From Altericroceibacterium xinjiangense (GTDB lineage: Bacteria; Pseudomonadota; Alphaproteobacteria; Sphingomonadales; Sphingomonadaceae): DNA of 64,000 nt. A model generated the notes under the pieces. It had not been told where the DNA came from and did no database searches. It saw nothing but the letters and a program-made list of their open reading frames with translations. Shown piece after piece: positions 53,894-63,542 of the stretch (positions are counted from its first letter, which is position 1; every line of letters starts with the position of its first letter). The stretch is from assembly GCF_003958635.1 (NCBI RefSeq), contig NZ_RSEK01000010.1, positions 25,716 through 89,715 of the forward strand. The letters are read 5' to 3'. A program made the position numbers and the translations under genes.

Positions 53894-55726
53894 ATGGTTT
53901 CGATACTCACCAACGTGGCCGCGCAACAAGCGCTGCAGATCCTGACAGCGAGCGAGAAGTCATCCGCTGGGACGCGCGCACGCATCGCCACCGGACTCGC
54001 TGTTGCCAGTACCCGGGACGACAGTGCGGTGTTCATCCAAGCGCAGACCTTGCGGGGGGATCAACTCAGCTGGAATGCCGTGGGCACCGGACTGGCGCGT
54101 TGGCAATCGATCACGGATGTCGGAATTTCCGGAGCCGAAGCGGTCAGCGACCTGATCATCGAGTTGAAGCAGAAGGCGTTTGGCTATGCCGATGCTTCCG
54201 ACACCCAATTCCGCTCGGCTATCCGCGCCGACATGGAAGCCCTGATCGATCAGATCGACCGCGTGGTCGACAGTTCCGAGTTCGGGGGTGTCAACCTGCT
54301 GAAGGGCGTTCCCCAGCCTGCGACCCGGTCCCACTATTCCTACAAGCTCCCCGGCTCCACCGTGAACCCATCGGGCTTCGCCAGCGTCAAGATGGCCGCC
54401 ATGCCGCCGGGCTCGTCCTACTCGGTGGCGCAGTCGCATTTCCACCAGCTTCCCGCTTCGCCGCTTACGCCCGACAGTTTCGATGCAGCACGCAGCCAGA
54501 TGATTGGTTCGAACAGCAAGACAATCAGCGTCGATGCCGGGACGACGGCGGGGCGGGTGAATCTGCTGGTCAACCACTTCGGGTCCCCGGACACTGTCGA
54601 GATCTGGCAGGCTGGCGTCCGCGTGGCCGCCTCCGGGCGGGCCTACGCGGCCGACGGCGAACCCGTCCAGGCCCCGATCGCCGCGACCGCGCCCGCAGTG
54701 GTGAGCTTCGACTACGATCCGGCTAAGGGCCAGCAGATCGAGGTGCGATTGAATTCCGGCTCTTCGGGCACCAACCTCTGGTCTGTCGCCGCAGACAGCT
54801 TCCAGTTGCAAGATCCTGCGGAGCCGGTGCCTGCCCCTTTTCCGGTCTGGAACGACGTCTGGGGATGGAGCAGCACTGCGATATTCGATCCGCCCGTGGC
54901 CAGCGCCAATCCGGAAGAAGTCGCGCAGGCACTCGACGATCCACTCGACGAGCGGGCGTTGCCGATCGGCGTGAGCGCCGAGTACACGATCAATGGCGGG
55001 CCGGAGGCGGGGCGTGTGGATCTTGTCTTCGACGCCTTCGACCTGCCGGATACGATGGAAGTCTGGCAGGACGGCGTGCGTATTGCAGCCTCTGGCCGGT
55101 CGTACCAATCTGGCGGCGCGCCTGTTGACGACGCCCTGGCAGTGACAGGGGTGCAGCGCATCAGCTTCGACTATGATCCGGACGCAGGCCCCGTAACGTT
55201 TCGCTTCAACGATGGGGAGGCGGATCCGAACAGCGCCTGGCTGGTGGGGGCAATTTCCTTCCGCAAGGATGCCGGCGATCCATTGCCGGTGCCCGAGTCC
55301 GGGATCGGCGGACAGCAGTATCCCGCATTTGGGCCAAGGCGCTATGATATCAACACCATGCCGGGCAAAACCGGCCAACGCATCTCGACGCATGACCTGA
55401 GCTCCGAAGCATTGCGGCTCGACGCCAACAGTATACCCTGGGGCAACCCGCAAGACCTGCTGGATGTGGTTGAGCGTGCGGAGAAGACCGTCCTGGACGC
55501 TACCGCCTATTTCGGACGTCACCACCGGATGCTGGCACAGCGCGTAAAGGGAGTAATGCTGCGCAACGACGTCCAGGCGGAGGCGCTCGGAGCCCTCGTC
55601 GACGCCGATCTTGGAAAGGAGCATGCGCGGCTCAAGGCCCAGGAAGTGGGTCAGCAACTTGCAATGCAGGCGCTCGCGATCGCAAACAGCGCGCCCGAGG
55701 TGGTGCTTACGTTGTTCCGATCGTAG
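53894..55726 (+). CDS. Orphan flagellin with a duplicated central domain
   Basis: A 610-residue flagellin. The N-terminal D0/D1 helices (residues 1-140, MVSILTNVAAQQALQ, EFGGVNLL) and C-terminal D1/D0 helices (residues 518-610, LLDVVERAEK, ending NSAPEVVLTLFRS) are typical. Between them lies about 375 residues, twice the size of a usual variable region, including two diverged copies of one unit (about 209-308 and 360-458) sharing AGRV-L, PDT-E-WQ-GVR-AASGR-Y and SFDYDP. The unit looks like a beta-sandwich, so the filament surface would be decorated. No other flagellar gene is nearby. I start at ATG 53894; an upstream ATG at 53858 overlaps a TATAAT and has no ribosome site. Confidence 0.88.
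   Translation: MVSILTNVAAQQALQILTASEKSSAGTRARIATGLAVASTRDDSAVFIQAQTLRGDQLSWNAVGTGLARWQSITDVGISGAEAVSDLIIELKQKAFGYADASDTQFRSAIRADMEALIDQIDRVVDSSEFGGVNLLKGVPQPATRSHYSYKLPGSTVNPSGFASVKMAAMPPGSSYSVAQSHFHQLPASPLTPDSFDAARSQMIGSNSKTISVDAGTTAGRVNLLVNHFGSPDTVEIWQAGVRVAASGRAYAADGEPVQAPIAATAPAVVSFDYDPAKGQQIEVRLNSGSSGTNLWSVAADSFQLQDPAEPVPAPFPVWNDVWGWSSTAIFDPPVASANPEEVAQALDDPLDERALPIGVSAEYTINGGPEAGRVDLVFDAFDLPDTMEVWQDGVRIAASGRSYQSGGAPVDDALAVTGVQRISFDYDPDAGPVTFRFNDGEADPNSAWLVGAISFRKDAGDPLPVPESGIGGQQYPAFGPRRYDINTMPGKTGQRISTHDLSSEALRLDANSIPWGNPQDLLDVVERAEKTVLDATAYFGRHHRMLAQRVKGVMLRNDVQAEALGALVDADLGKEHARLKAQEVGQQLAMQALAIANSAPEVVLTLFRS
54518..55267 (+). repeat. Two diverged copies of a ~100-residue domain within flagellin
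   Basis: Copy 1 is about 54518-54817 and copy 2 about 54971-55267. The copies align at protein level (PDTVEIWQAGVRVAASGR against PDTMEVWQDGVRIAASGR, and SFDYDP in both) but have drifted at base level, so the duplication is old. Confidence 0.75.
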
Positions 55727-55803
55727 CGGTCGGTGCCCCAGCGGAGCGACGAAGGATAGTGCCCGAACGATGGCCCTGCCCCACCCGGCTCGACCCCGGG
55801 TCC

Positions 55804-57174
55804 TTATCTGGCGCAGTTCTCCTGACAATGCCCAACGGCGGCGTATAATCCGACGATCGAGGAGGCGAGTGCCGCTTCGCTGTCGATCAACGCCTGACGA
55901 CTGGCGATCAGCTGGCGCTGCGCGTCGAGTACGTCGAACAGGGATGCAAGCCCTTCCCTGTAGAGAGCGTTCGACTGGTTGAAGGCCGTTTCGCTTTCCT
56001 CGATGGCTTGAGCCAGTTCACGGGTGCGATCCGAGTAGGCCTCTATCGCCACGAGCGCGTTCTCGACCTCGGCCAGGACTACGAGCGAAGCCTGCCGGTA
56101 ATCCGCAAAACGCGCCTCCGCTTCCGCGCTGGCGGCCGCGATCTCCGCCCGGCGGCGCCCCCCATCGAACAAGGGTAGGTTGAGCGAGGCACCGAGTGTC
56201 AGCAGGAAATCGGAAAGGACGCCGCCGAGCGATCCGGCACCGAGCGCAATCTCGCCCGGAATGACGAGGGACGGCAGCAGGTCGGCCCGTTCCGCTCCGA
56301 TCTGCGCTGCCGCTTCCACCAGCCGCGCTTCGGCGACAAGGAGATCGGGGCGGCGGCGAAGGAGATCGGCGGGTACGCCGCGCGGCGGCCCTCCGACAAA
56401 GCGCGGTATGCCTCCGCCTTCTTCCACGACCGGGGGCAAGGAGCCGGGGAAACTCCCGATCAGCACCGCAAGCGCATTGGCCGCTTCGGCGCGCTGCAAT
56501 TCCAGCAATCCACGCTGTGCCCGCGTTTGCGCGAGATCGGCGGCGGCACGGCGGACGTCCAGATTGGCCGAGAGTCCAGCCTCGTTTCGCAACTCGACGA
56601 TCCGCAGCGTCTGCTGCTGCAGTTCCGTCGATTGATCGAGCAAGGCGAGCCGTTCCCCCGTTCGCCGCCATTCAATATATCGCTGCGAAACGTCCGCGGC
56701 GACCAGCCGGCGAACATCGGCGACGAGATACTCGGCTGCGGCTGCGGACGCGGCGGCGGCCTCGATTTCAGCCGACAACCGGCCGGAAAGGTCCGGATCG
56801 AAGATTACTCCCACGCCGGGCGACACAGCATCGCGCAGCCCGGAAGCGCTGAGGTCCGCACCCGCTGACACTCCGGCATCGACCGACGGGAGACGATCCC
56901 CACGTTCCGCCCTCAGCAGCGCGCGGGCTGCCTCAAGCCGCGCGGCCGTGGCCGCGATGTCGAGGTTCTCCGCTTGCGCTGCCGATATCAGCGCGTTCAG
57001 CGCCGGATCGTCGAAGCCGGTCCACCACGCCTCTCCCGTCCCGGAAGGTGGCCGGTAGTCTGCACCGTAGTCGGGCGGCATGGCCACGTCCGCCCGGCCG
57101 GGAGCCTGGACTACCGGACTGGCGCAGGCCGCGACCGCGAGGCAAGCGGGGAGAAGGAGCAAGCGGAAGATCAT
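55804..57174 (-). CDS. RND efflux outer-membrane channel (NodT/OprM type)
   Basis: A 456-residue lipoprotein (LAVAAC, C17) of the TolC/OprM group that forms the outer-membrane duct of a tripartite pump. Two matching halves rich in long Ala/Leu coiled-coil helices are seen (ENLDIAATAARLEAARALL, and ARFADYRQASLVVLAEVENALVAIEAY), with PADLLRRRPDLLVAEARL typical of the family. It overlaps the permease gene by four bases and is last in the operon, whose order is adaptor, permease, channel. Confidence 0.92.
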   Translation of the reverse strand: MIFRLLLLPACLAVAACASPVVQAPGRADVAMPPDYGADYRPPSGTGEAWWTGFDDPALNALISAAQAENLDIAATAARLEAARALLRAERGDRLPSVDAGVSAGADLSASGLRDAVSPGVGVIFDPDLSGRLSAEIEAAAASAAAAEYLVADVRRLVAADVSQRYIEWRRTGERLALLDQSTELQQQTLRIVELRNEAGLSANLDVRRAAADLAQTRAQRGLLELQRAEAANALAVLIGSFPGSLPPVVEEGGGIPRFVGGPPRGVPADLLRRRPDLLVAEARLVEAAAQIGAERADLLPSLVIPGEIALGAGSLGGVLSDFLLTLGASLNLPLFDGGRRRAEIAAASAEAEARFADYRQASLVVLAEVENALVAIEAYSDRTRELAQAIEESETAFNQSNALYREGLASLFDVLDAQRQLIASRQALIDSEAALASSIVGLYAAVGHCQENCAR

Positions 57175-60100
57175 GTGGCCGCCGAAAGCGCCTCGTCCTT
57201 GTCGACTTGCGCAATCTCCTCCCGCAGGCGTGAGAAGTCCTGGCTGCCCGACTTCCCGAACCGCGCAATCCCAAGATAGATCACCGGGGTCAGGAACAGG
57301 GTAAAAACGGCCGCGATGCCCAATCCCCCGAAGATTACCCAGCCGATCGACTGGCGGGCTTCGGCCCCTGCCCCGCTCGCCAGGATCAGCGGCAGCGCGC
57401 CGATCACCGTCGAGATCAGCGTCATCGCGATCGGCCGCAGGCGAATGGTGGCTGCTTCCTCCACGGCTTCACGCAAATCGCGCCCTTCGTGGCGCAGCTG
57501 GTCGGCGAACTCGACGATCAGAATGCCGTTCTTGGCCATCAGGCCGATCAGCATGACCAGACCGATCTGGGAATAGATGTTGAGCGAAGTTCCCGACAGA
57601 AACAGGGCGAGTATTGCCGCCGCGACGGCGAACGGCACGGTCAGCATCACGACCAAGGCACTGGTCAGGCTTTCGAACTGCGCCACCAGCACCAGGAACA
57701 CGATGACGAGCGCGAAGAGATAGGTCAGGAGCAGGTCGTTCGATGTCTCCTCGAGCGACTCCGCCTCACCCTGAAGCAGCATGTCGATATCGTCCGCGAC
57801 CGCTCCATCGGCAAGCCGCCGGATCTCGTCCACCGCATCCTGGAGCGAGGTACCGGACGCTATGTTCGCCTCCAGTTCGATGGCCCGGCGCTGCTCCGTG
57901 CGGTCAAGTTCAGCCGCGATCCCCTGCTCGGAAATCCGGGTGACGCTGGACAGGGGGATAAGGGCCCCGCCCGTTCCGCGGACAGAGAGGTTGCGCAAGT
58001 CTTCCGGATTGTTGATCGCGGCGGCTTCCGCGGTGAGGAAGATCGGGACCGCCTGATCCCCGACGTTGAGATCGACGATCTCGTCGCCCCCCACCATTGC
58101 GCGCAGCGTCAGCGCAAGGTCATCGAGCTCGACCCCGAGATCGGCGGCACTGCGGCGGTCGATCCGGACCGAAAGCTGCGGCTGGGTCGGCTGGTAGGAT
58201 ATGTCCGGGTTTGACAGAATGTCCGACTGGGTGTCGACCGCCTCGGCAAGGGCCTGGGCGGAAAGGTAGATTTCAGAATACTCCGCCCCGGTAAGGGCAA
58301 CCTCGATCGTGTCGCCGCCGCTGCCCCCGAAGCTCAGCGTGCCCCGCCCGCTGGCGTTCACGCGCGAACCGGGGATGCGCTGCAACGGGGTGTGCAGGGC
58401 TTCGACCACTTCGGTTTGACTGCGGTCGCGTTCGTCCCACGGGGCGAGATCGGCCGTCAGCTGAATGCGGTTTGGGTCGTAGCGGCCAACGATGGAAAGC
58501 ACCGAAGCGATTTCCCCGCTCTGCACCAGGGGGCGGATGACCCGTTCGACCTCATCCAGTTCGCGGTCCATGAAATCGAGCCCCACACCATCAGGGCCGC
58601 TCGCACTGATCTCCACGGTCCCGCGGTCCTCATCGGGAACCAGTTCATTCTCGAGCGACCCGTAGAGCAGGGCCGAGGCCAAGGCCGCCGCCAGCGAAAC
58701 GCCGACAGTGGCCCAGGCGTGATCGAGGCAGCGGCGCAGCGCAGAATTGTACCAGTGTTTGGTTTTCTCTCCCCACCGGGTGAGCCGGCCGCCTTCCCCG
58801 CCTGCGGTAAGATCGATCCTGGCGGCCAACGCGGGCACGAGCGACAAGGCAACGAAAGAGGACAGGATCACGGCCACGGCAAGGACGAACCCGAACTCGC
58901 GGAACAGCCTGCCCGCTTGCGACGGCAGGAAAGAGATCGGCACGAACACGGACACGAGCACCGCCGTGGTGGCGACGACTGCAAAGAACACCTGCCGGGT
59001 TCCGACCACCGCCGCCGCCCGGCGCCCCAGCCCCTGGCCCTGCAAACGCTGGGCATTCTCCAGGACGACGATCGCGTCATCGACGATCAGGCCGGTTGCC
59101 AGCACCAGCGCCAGCAGCGTCAGCAGGTTGATGGAAAAGCCCATCAACCAGATCCCCGCGATTACCCCGACCAGCGCGATCGGTATCGTGGTGCTGGGCA
59201 CCAGGGTAGGCTTCAGCGCGCGGAAGAAGGCGAGCATTGTCACGACCACGACGGCGATGGTGAAACCGAGCGTGATCAGGACCTCGCGCACCGAAATCTT
59301 GATGAATGTCGCATCATCGGAGACCACCTGGATATTGATCTGCGGAAAACGCTCCCGCAGGCGCTCCACGGTCCCGCGGATCGAGTCCGAGATGGCGATC
59401 GTGTTGGAACTAGCCTGCCGGATCACGCCGAGTCCGATCACCCGCTCCCCGTTCAACCGGACGAAACTGGTGGCATCGGCTGGCGCGAAATAGGCCTCCG
59501 CCACATCGCCGACGCGCGTCGTGCCCTGAACCACCACGCCCTTGATCCGCTCGGGATCGTTCGCGCTCGCTTCGGCCCGGACGACCAGTTCCTGGGCATC
59601 GGAGCGAAAACTGCCGACCGGCACGTCAAACGGGGCCCGCTGCAAGGCGGCGACGACATCGCTGATCGTCAGCCCGAAACGGTTGAGGCGCTGCGGATCC
59701 ACGCTCACGCGCATCTGCTGGGGGCGTGATCCGAATTGCCCGATGCTGGCGACCCCGTTCGCAGTCAGAAGTTCCGGCACGATGTCGTTGTCGATGACCT
59801 GCGTCAGCTCCGCCTCGTCGTATTCTCGGCTTGAAACGGCCAGCGTCATGATGGGAGATGCGTCTTCATCCGCCTTGACGACCGTCACCTGCTCTACCCG
59901 GTCGGGCAGTTCGCGGGTCACCCGGCTGACTGCCTCGCGCACATCGGCCGCGGCGGTATCGAGATCGGTGCCCGGGTTGAATTCCACCCGTATGCGCGAA
60001 TTGTTCTCCTCGCTCGAGGAACTGATCTGCCGCACGCCCGTGACCCGGGCCGCTGCATCCTCCAGGATGCTGGTCACTTCGGAGTCCATCGTCTCGGGCG

Positions 60101-60275
60101 CGGCGCCCGGGAAGGTGGTGTTTACGCTGACGATCGGACGGTCGACGTTTGGAAGCTCCCGCACTTCCACTCCCATCAGGGCAGCGATCCCGGCAATCAG
60201 GATCAGCAGGTTCAGCACGCCGATCAGCAGCGGGCGCTTGACGGCAAGCATCGGCAGATCGCTGCGTTCGCTCAC
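57171..60275 (-). CDS. RND efflux permease (HAE1 type)
   Basis: A 1034-residue inner-membrane proton/drug antiporter with twelve predicted helices and two large periplasmic loops, the normal AcrB/MexB length. The helix-4 proton-relay pair is present (GLIVDDAIVVLENAQR), as is the N-terminal LPMLAVKRPLLIGVLNLLI. I start at the GTG 60275 (VSERSD), which overlaps the adaptor stop as GTGA; the ATG at 60251 is an alternative, and the longer open frame is not used. Substrates cannot be told from sequence. The pump presumably protects against hydrophobic toxins or intermediates. Confidence 0.94.
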   Translation of the reverse strand: MSERSDLPMLAVKRPLLIGVLNLLILIAGIAALMGVEVRELPNVDRPIVSVNTTFPGAAPETMDSEVTSILEDAAARVTGVRQISSSSEENNSRIRVEFNPGTDLDTAAADVREAVSRVTRELPDRVEQVTVVKADEDASPIMTLAVSSREYDEAELTQVIDNDIVPELLTANGVASIGQFGSRPQQMRVSVDPQRLNRFGLTISDVVAALQRAPFDVPVGSFRSDAQELVVRAEASANDPERIKGVVVQGTTRVGDVAEAYFAPADATSFVRLNGERVIGLGVIRQASSNTIAISDSIRGTVERLRERFPQINIQVVSDDATFIKISVREVLITLGFTIAVVVVTMLAFFRALKPTLVPSTTIPIALVGVIAGIWLMGFSINLLTLLALVLATGLIVDDAIVVLENAQRLQGQGLGRRAAAVVGTRQVFFAVVATTAVLVSVFVPISFLPSQAGRLFREFGFVLAVAVILSSFVALSLVPALAARIDLTAGGEGGRLTRWGEKTKHWYNSALRRCLDHAWATVGVSLAAALASALLYGSLENELVPDEDRGTVEISASGPDGVGLDFMDRELDEVERVIRPLVQSGEIASVLSIVGRYDPNRIQLTADLAPWDERDRSQTEVVEALHTPLQRIPGSRVNASGRGTLSFGGSGGDTIEVALTGAEYSEIYLSAQALAEAVDTQSDILSNPDISYQPTQPQLSVRIDRRSAADLGVELDDLALTLRAMVGGDEIVDLNVGDQAVPIFLTAEAAAINNPEDLRNLSVRGTGGALIPLSSVTRISEQGIAAELDRTEQRRAIELEANIASGTSLQDAVDEIRRLADGAVADDIDMLLQGEAESLEETSNDLLLTYLFALVIVFLVLVAQFESLTSALVVMLTVPFAVAAAILALFLSGTSLNIYSQIGLVMLIGLMAKNGILIVEFADQLRHEGRDLREAVEEAATIRLRPIAMTLISTVIGALPLILASGAGAEARQSIGWVIFGGLGIAAVFTLFLTPVIYLGIARFGKSGSQDFSRLREEIAQVDKDEALSAAT

Positions 60276-61354
60276 CTGGCTGTCGCCCCACTCGCGGCAG
60301 ACCGTCGCAGCCGGACTTCGCGCGGCGGCACCCCGGCGGGCTGGACCAGATCCACTTGCTGTCCTTCCCGCACCTTCTGCACGCCTTCGACGATCACCAG
60401 ATCGCGCGGGCCGAGCTTTCCGTTCACCAGCGCCAGGCCTTCGCGGCGGGAGGCAATGGTAACGGGGGTACGCACCGCCTTGCCGCCCTGCACCAGCCAG
60501 AGATAGGCCCCTTCGCCTCCCCACACGACCGCCTCCTCGGGAAGCGCGGGCCGCGGCACTCCCGGGCTCGTGAAGTTCACGCGGAAGCTCATCCCCGGCC
60601 GCAGCTGGTCGGACGAATTATCGATTGCAGTCCGCACCGTGTAGGTGCGCCTTTCCGCCGAGACGCCGGAATCCACCGCGATGACCCGCGCATCGATCTG
60701 CCGGTCCGGGTTCGAAAACGGGATGACGGAAACCACCTGACCCGGGCCGAGGCGGCTGAAGGCCGTTTCCGGCGCGGGAAAATCGACGAACAAGGTGCTG
60801 CGGCGGTCGAGCTGCGCAATCAGCGTATCCGGTCCGATGCGGTCCCCCGGATCGACCTCTGTCAGGCCGATATGGCCCGAGAACGGGGCCCGGACGGTCC
60901 GGTCCGCCAGTTCTGTCCGCGCTTGTTCCAAAGCAATCCGGGCGGAAGCCAGCGCTGTTTCCCCCGCCTCGATCTGACTTTGCGAGATCGCCCCGGTGTC
61001 TTCGATCCTCCGGTAGCGGGCGAGCAATTGCGAGGCTTCTTCCACCTGCACCTGCGCCAGGTCGACCGCGAGCCGCTCCCGCCGGCTGTCAAGTTCGACC
61101 AGCGGAGCGCCCGCCCGAACGAAATCGTTGGCGGAGAAGCGCACGGCTCGCACCAGTCCTGCCGCCTGCGGGTATATCTCGGCAGACGTTTCCGCGCGCG
61201 CGGAGCCGACCGCCTGCACCTGCAGTTGTTCCGGCAGGATCTGTGGCCGCTGCGCGACGACGGGCACGGCTTCAGGCTCCCGCTCCACCTCCTCCGCGGT
61301 GCAGCCGCTGAACAGCAGCAGCGCCGCACCCGTAAGAGAAACAATCGCCTTCAT
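60272..61354 (-). CDS. RND efflux periplasmic adaptor protein
   Basis: A 360-residue lipoprotein (LFSGC, C18) of the AcrA/MexA membrane-fusion family. The lipoyl halves (AEIYPQAAGLVRAVRFSAND and RTVRAPFSGHIGLTEVDPGDRI) flank a coiled-coil hairpin (about residues 100-150), followed by the beta-barrel (LGPGQVVSVIPF) and membrane-proximal domains. It bridges the permease and the outer-membrane channel encoded downstream. The gene is first of the operon and diverges from an AGCS symporter gene. Confidence 0.93.
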   Translation of the reverse strand: MKAIVSLTGAALLLFSGCTAEEVEREPEAVPVVAQRPQILPEQLQVQAVGSARAETSAEIYPQAAGLVRAVRFSANDFVRAGAPLVELDSRRERLAVDLAQVQVEEASQLLARYRRIEDTGAISQSQIEAGETALASARIALEQARTELADRTVRAPFSGHIGLTEVDPGDRIGPDTLIAQLDRRSTLFVDFPAPETAFSRLGPGQVVSVIPFSNPDRQIDARVIAVDSGVSAERRTYTVRTAIDNSSDQLRPGMSFRVNFTSPGVPRPALPEEAVVWGGEGAYLWLVQGGKAVRTPVTIASRREGLALVNGKLGPRDLVIVEGVQKVREGQQVDLVQPAGVPPREVRLRRSAASGATAR

Positions 61355-61571
61355 ACCGCCGTTCTAGAGAATGGCATGCGATTGCCAAGCAGGCCGAAGT
61401 GCGGAAACCCAGACATTCCGGATTCAGCTCCGCCGCGCGCGCGAGAAATCTGTCCGGAAGATAGCTGCATGATGCGGCCAAGCCAGCGGCGTCCTCACGG
61501 CGTCGAGGTTGTGATTGGCTGCGTTGTGACGCAAGGTGGCGACGGGATAACAGGTTGAGGAAAGGATCCGC

Positions 61572-63119
61572 GTGGCCGCGAGCATGACTGGAGCCGAAGC
61601 TTGGATTGAGCCGATATCGAACGTATCGGACTTCATCTGGGTCGGGTTATGGGGCGGTAAGGAAGTCATTCCATTCCCGCCGATGGCCCTGATCCTGCTG
61701 GGTGTCGGCTTGTGGATGATGGCCGGGCTCCGCTTCTATCCGGTCCTCAAGCTCGGCAGCGCATTTGCGGGACTGTTCCGGTCGCGCAAGGGATCGGGAA
61801 GCGGCGAAATCTCGCCGTTCGCGGCGCTGTCCACCGCGCTTTCGGGCCAAGTGGGCACCGGGAACCTCGCAGGGGTGGCGACAGCGATTGCACTCGGGGG
61901 CCCAGGGGCGATCTTCTGGATGTGGGTCACAGCGCTGTTCGGCATGGCGCTGGCCTTTGCGGAAGGAAGTCTTGCCATCCGCTACCGCGAAAGGACCTCA
62001 GACGGGATCTATCGCGGCGGGCCCATGACCTACATCATGATGGGCCTTGGCCCGAAGTGGACCTGGCTGGCGATCCTCTTCTGCATCGGCACGCTGTTTT
62101 CGGCGCTCGTCACCGGGAACTCCATCCAGTCCAACGAAGTCGCAAGCGGTCTCAATGAACTGTTCGGATTCGAGCGGTGGCTAGGGGGGCTGATCGTTGC
62201 CGTGGCGGTGTTTGTCGTCATCATCGGAGGCATCAAGTCGATCGGTACCGTTGCCGAGAAGGTGGTGCCCATCATGGCCGCTGCCTATGTCGTCATGGCA
62301 CTGGTCGCGCTGATCCTCAACTTCGGTGACCTGCCGGAAACCTTCGGCCGGATCTTCGCGGGCGCCTTCAACGTGCAGAGCGCGAGCGGCGGTTTTGCCG
62401 GGGCAGCGCTGATCATCGCCATCCGGGCAGGCGTCGCCCGCGGCTTGTTCTCCAACGAGGCGGGGCAAGGGTCGACGCCGATCGCCCATGCCGTCGCGCA
62501 GACTGACGATCCTGAGCAGCAAGGCCGCATGGCGATGCTCGGGACCTTCATCGACACGGTGGTGATATGCACGATGACCGCGCTCGTCATCCTGACGGTC
62601 GAAGGCGATTTCACGCACACGCTTCCCGACGGATCAGTCGAGGCAGTGAAGCACGTCTGGCAATCCGACCTCGGAACCACCGCGATGTCGGGCTTCGTGA
62701 CAACTTCGGGGGCATTCGCCGCGGCCTTCCCGTTCGTTCTGGCCGGGGTCCCCATCGGCACGCTGATCGCCAGTCTTGCGCTGATCCTCTTCGTGTTCAC
62801 CACTCTGCTGACATGGTCCTACTATGGAGAGCGGGCGATCACCTTCATCTACGATCGCGTTCCCGGATCCACGCGCGGGGGTGAAAAGGCGCTGCACATC
62901 GCATGGCGCGTGATCTGGTGCGTGATGATCTTCATAGGCGCGACACAGCCTTCGCAGTTGGTCTGGCGGCTGGGTGATATCTCCAACGCCACGATGGCGC
63001 TGCCGAACCTGCTGGCACTCGCTCTCCTGTCGGGCGTCGTTTTCAAGCTCGCGCGCGGGGAGAGGAAAGCCGGAGCCGATCACGGCAAGGCCACGCCGGA
63101 GGAGCCGGAGCAGTATTGA
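61572..63119 (+). CDS. Alanine/glycine:cation symporter (AGCS family)
   Basis: A 515-residue inner-membrane sodium- or proton-coupled amino-acid importer with about ten to eleven helices. The family signature GQVGTGNLAGVATAIALGGPG is followed by FWMWVTALFGMALAFAEGSL, and RAGVARGLFSNEAGQGSTPI is also diagnostic. GTG at 61572 is the likely start because GGA lies six bases upstream; ATG 61584 is possible. It diverges from the efflux operon and is probably a single-gene unit ended by a strong hairpin. Alanine, glycine or related amino acids are the expected substrates. Confidence 0.92.
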   Translation: MAASMTGAEAWIEPISNVSDFIWVGLWGGKEVIPFPPMALILLGVGLWMMAGLRFYPVLKLGSAFAGLFRSRKGSGSGEISPFAALSTALSGQVGTGNLAGVATAIALGGPGAIFWMWVTALFGMALAFAEGSLAIRYRERTSDGIYRGGPMTYIMMGLGPKWTWLAILFCIGTLFSALVTGNSIQSNEVASGLNELFGFERWLGGLIVAVAVFVVIIGGIKSIGTVAEKVVPIMAAAYVVMALVALILNFGDLPETFGRIFAGAFNVQSASGGFAGAALIIAIRAGVARGLFSNEAGQGSTPIAHAVAQTDDPEQQGRMAMLGTFIDTVVICTMTALVILTVEGDFTHTLPDGSVEAVKHVWQSDLGTTAMSGFVTTSGAFAAAFPFVLAGVPIGTLIASLALILFVFTTLLTWSYYGERAITFIYDRVPGSTRGGEKALHIAWRVIWCVMIFIGATQPSQLVWRLGDISNATMALPNLLALALLSGVVFKLARGERKAGADHGKATPEEPEQY

Positions 63120-63181
63120 CCGCGGGCAAGAGCGTCGCACCGGGTGGCCTGGACTGTCGGAATGGCTGCATCTGGGACTTG

Positions 63182-63215
63182 GCTGTTGTTCGCCAAGGTG
63201 ATGGCGAACAACAGC
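63182..63215 (+). terminator. Strong hairpin after the AGCS gene
   Basis: A perfect 13-base stem GCTGTTGTTCGCC / GGCGAACAACAGC with an eight-base loop, 62 bases after the symporter stop. There is no long T-tract, so it is a probable but not textbook terminator. Confidence 0.55.
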
Positions 63216-63542
63216 TTGCGGCAGGTTAGGACCTCCAAAGAATCGCCGGAACCGCACCGTTTGACGGGCAAGGCAGGCTGGTGGCCGACAGTCGGCTTTT
63301 GATCGCAGGTGTCGAAAGCGGACACCGCTCAACAAGCCACGATCCGGCTACCGCCCGCGGCAACCTTGTGTCCGCTCCTCAGGCGTCACACGTTCGGAAC
63401 CGCGCCGATGGGCTGTAGGCCACGGCGGCCGGTTGCTTCCGATACGCAGAGTGAGTCGTAGATCTGGGAACAGCGAACATTGCATCTGAGGGGGGCGGCG
63501 GCGGCGGAGGAAGGCCGAAGCTCCGCTCCACCGCCAAAACGA
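63216..63542. other. Convergent intergenic region
   Basis: About 330 bases between the AGCS hairpin and the next convergent gene. No gene or further structure recognised. Confidence 0.4.

Noticed and set aside
53894..55726. Flagellin insert as a protease (flagellinolysin type)
   Set aside because: No HExxH motif is present in the central region.
53960..55828. A 622-codon minus-strand frame opposite the flagellin gene
   Set aside because: The plus-strand flagellin ends are unmistakable, and the antisense product is Arg/His-rich without domains.
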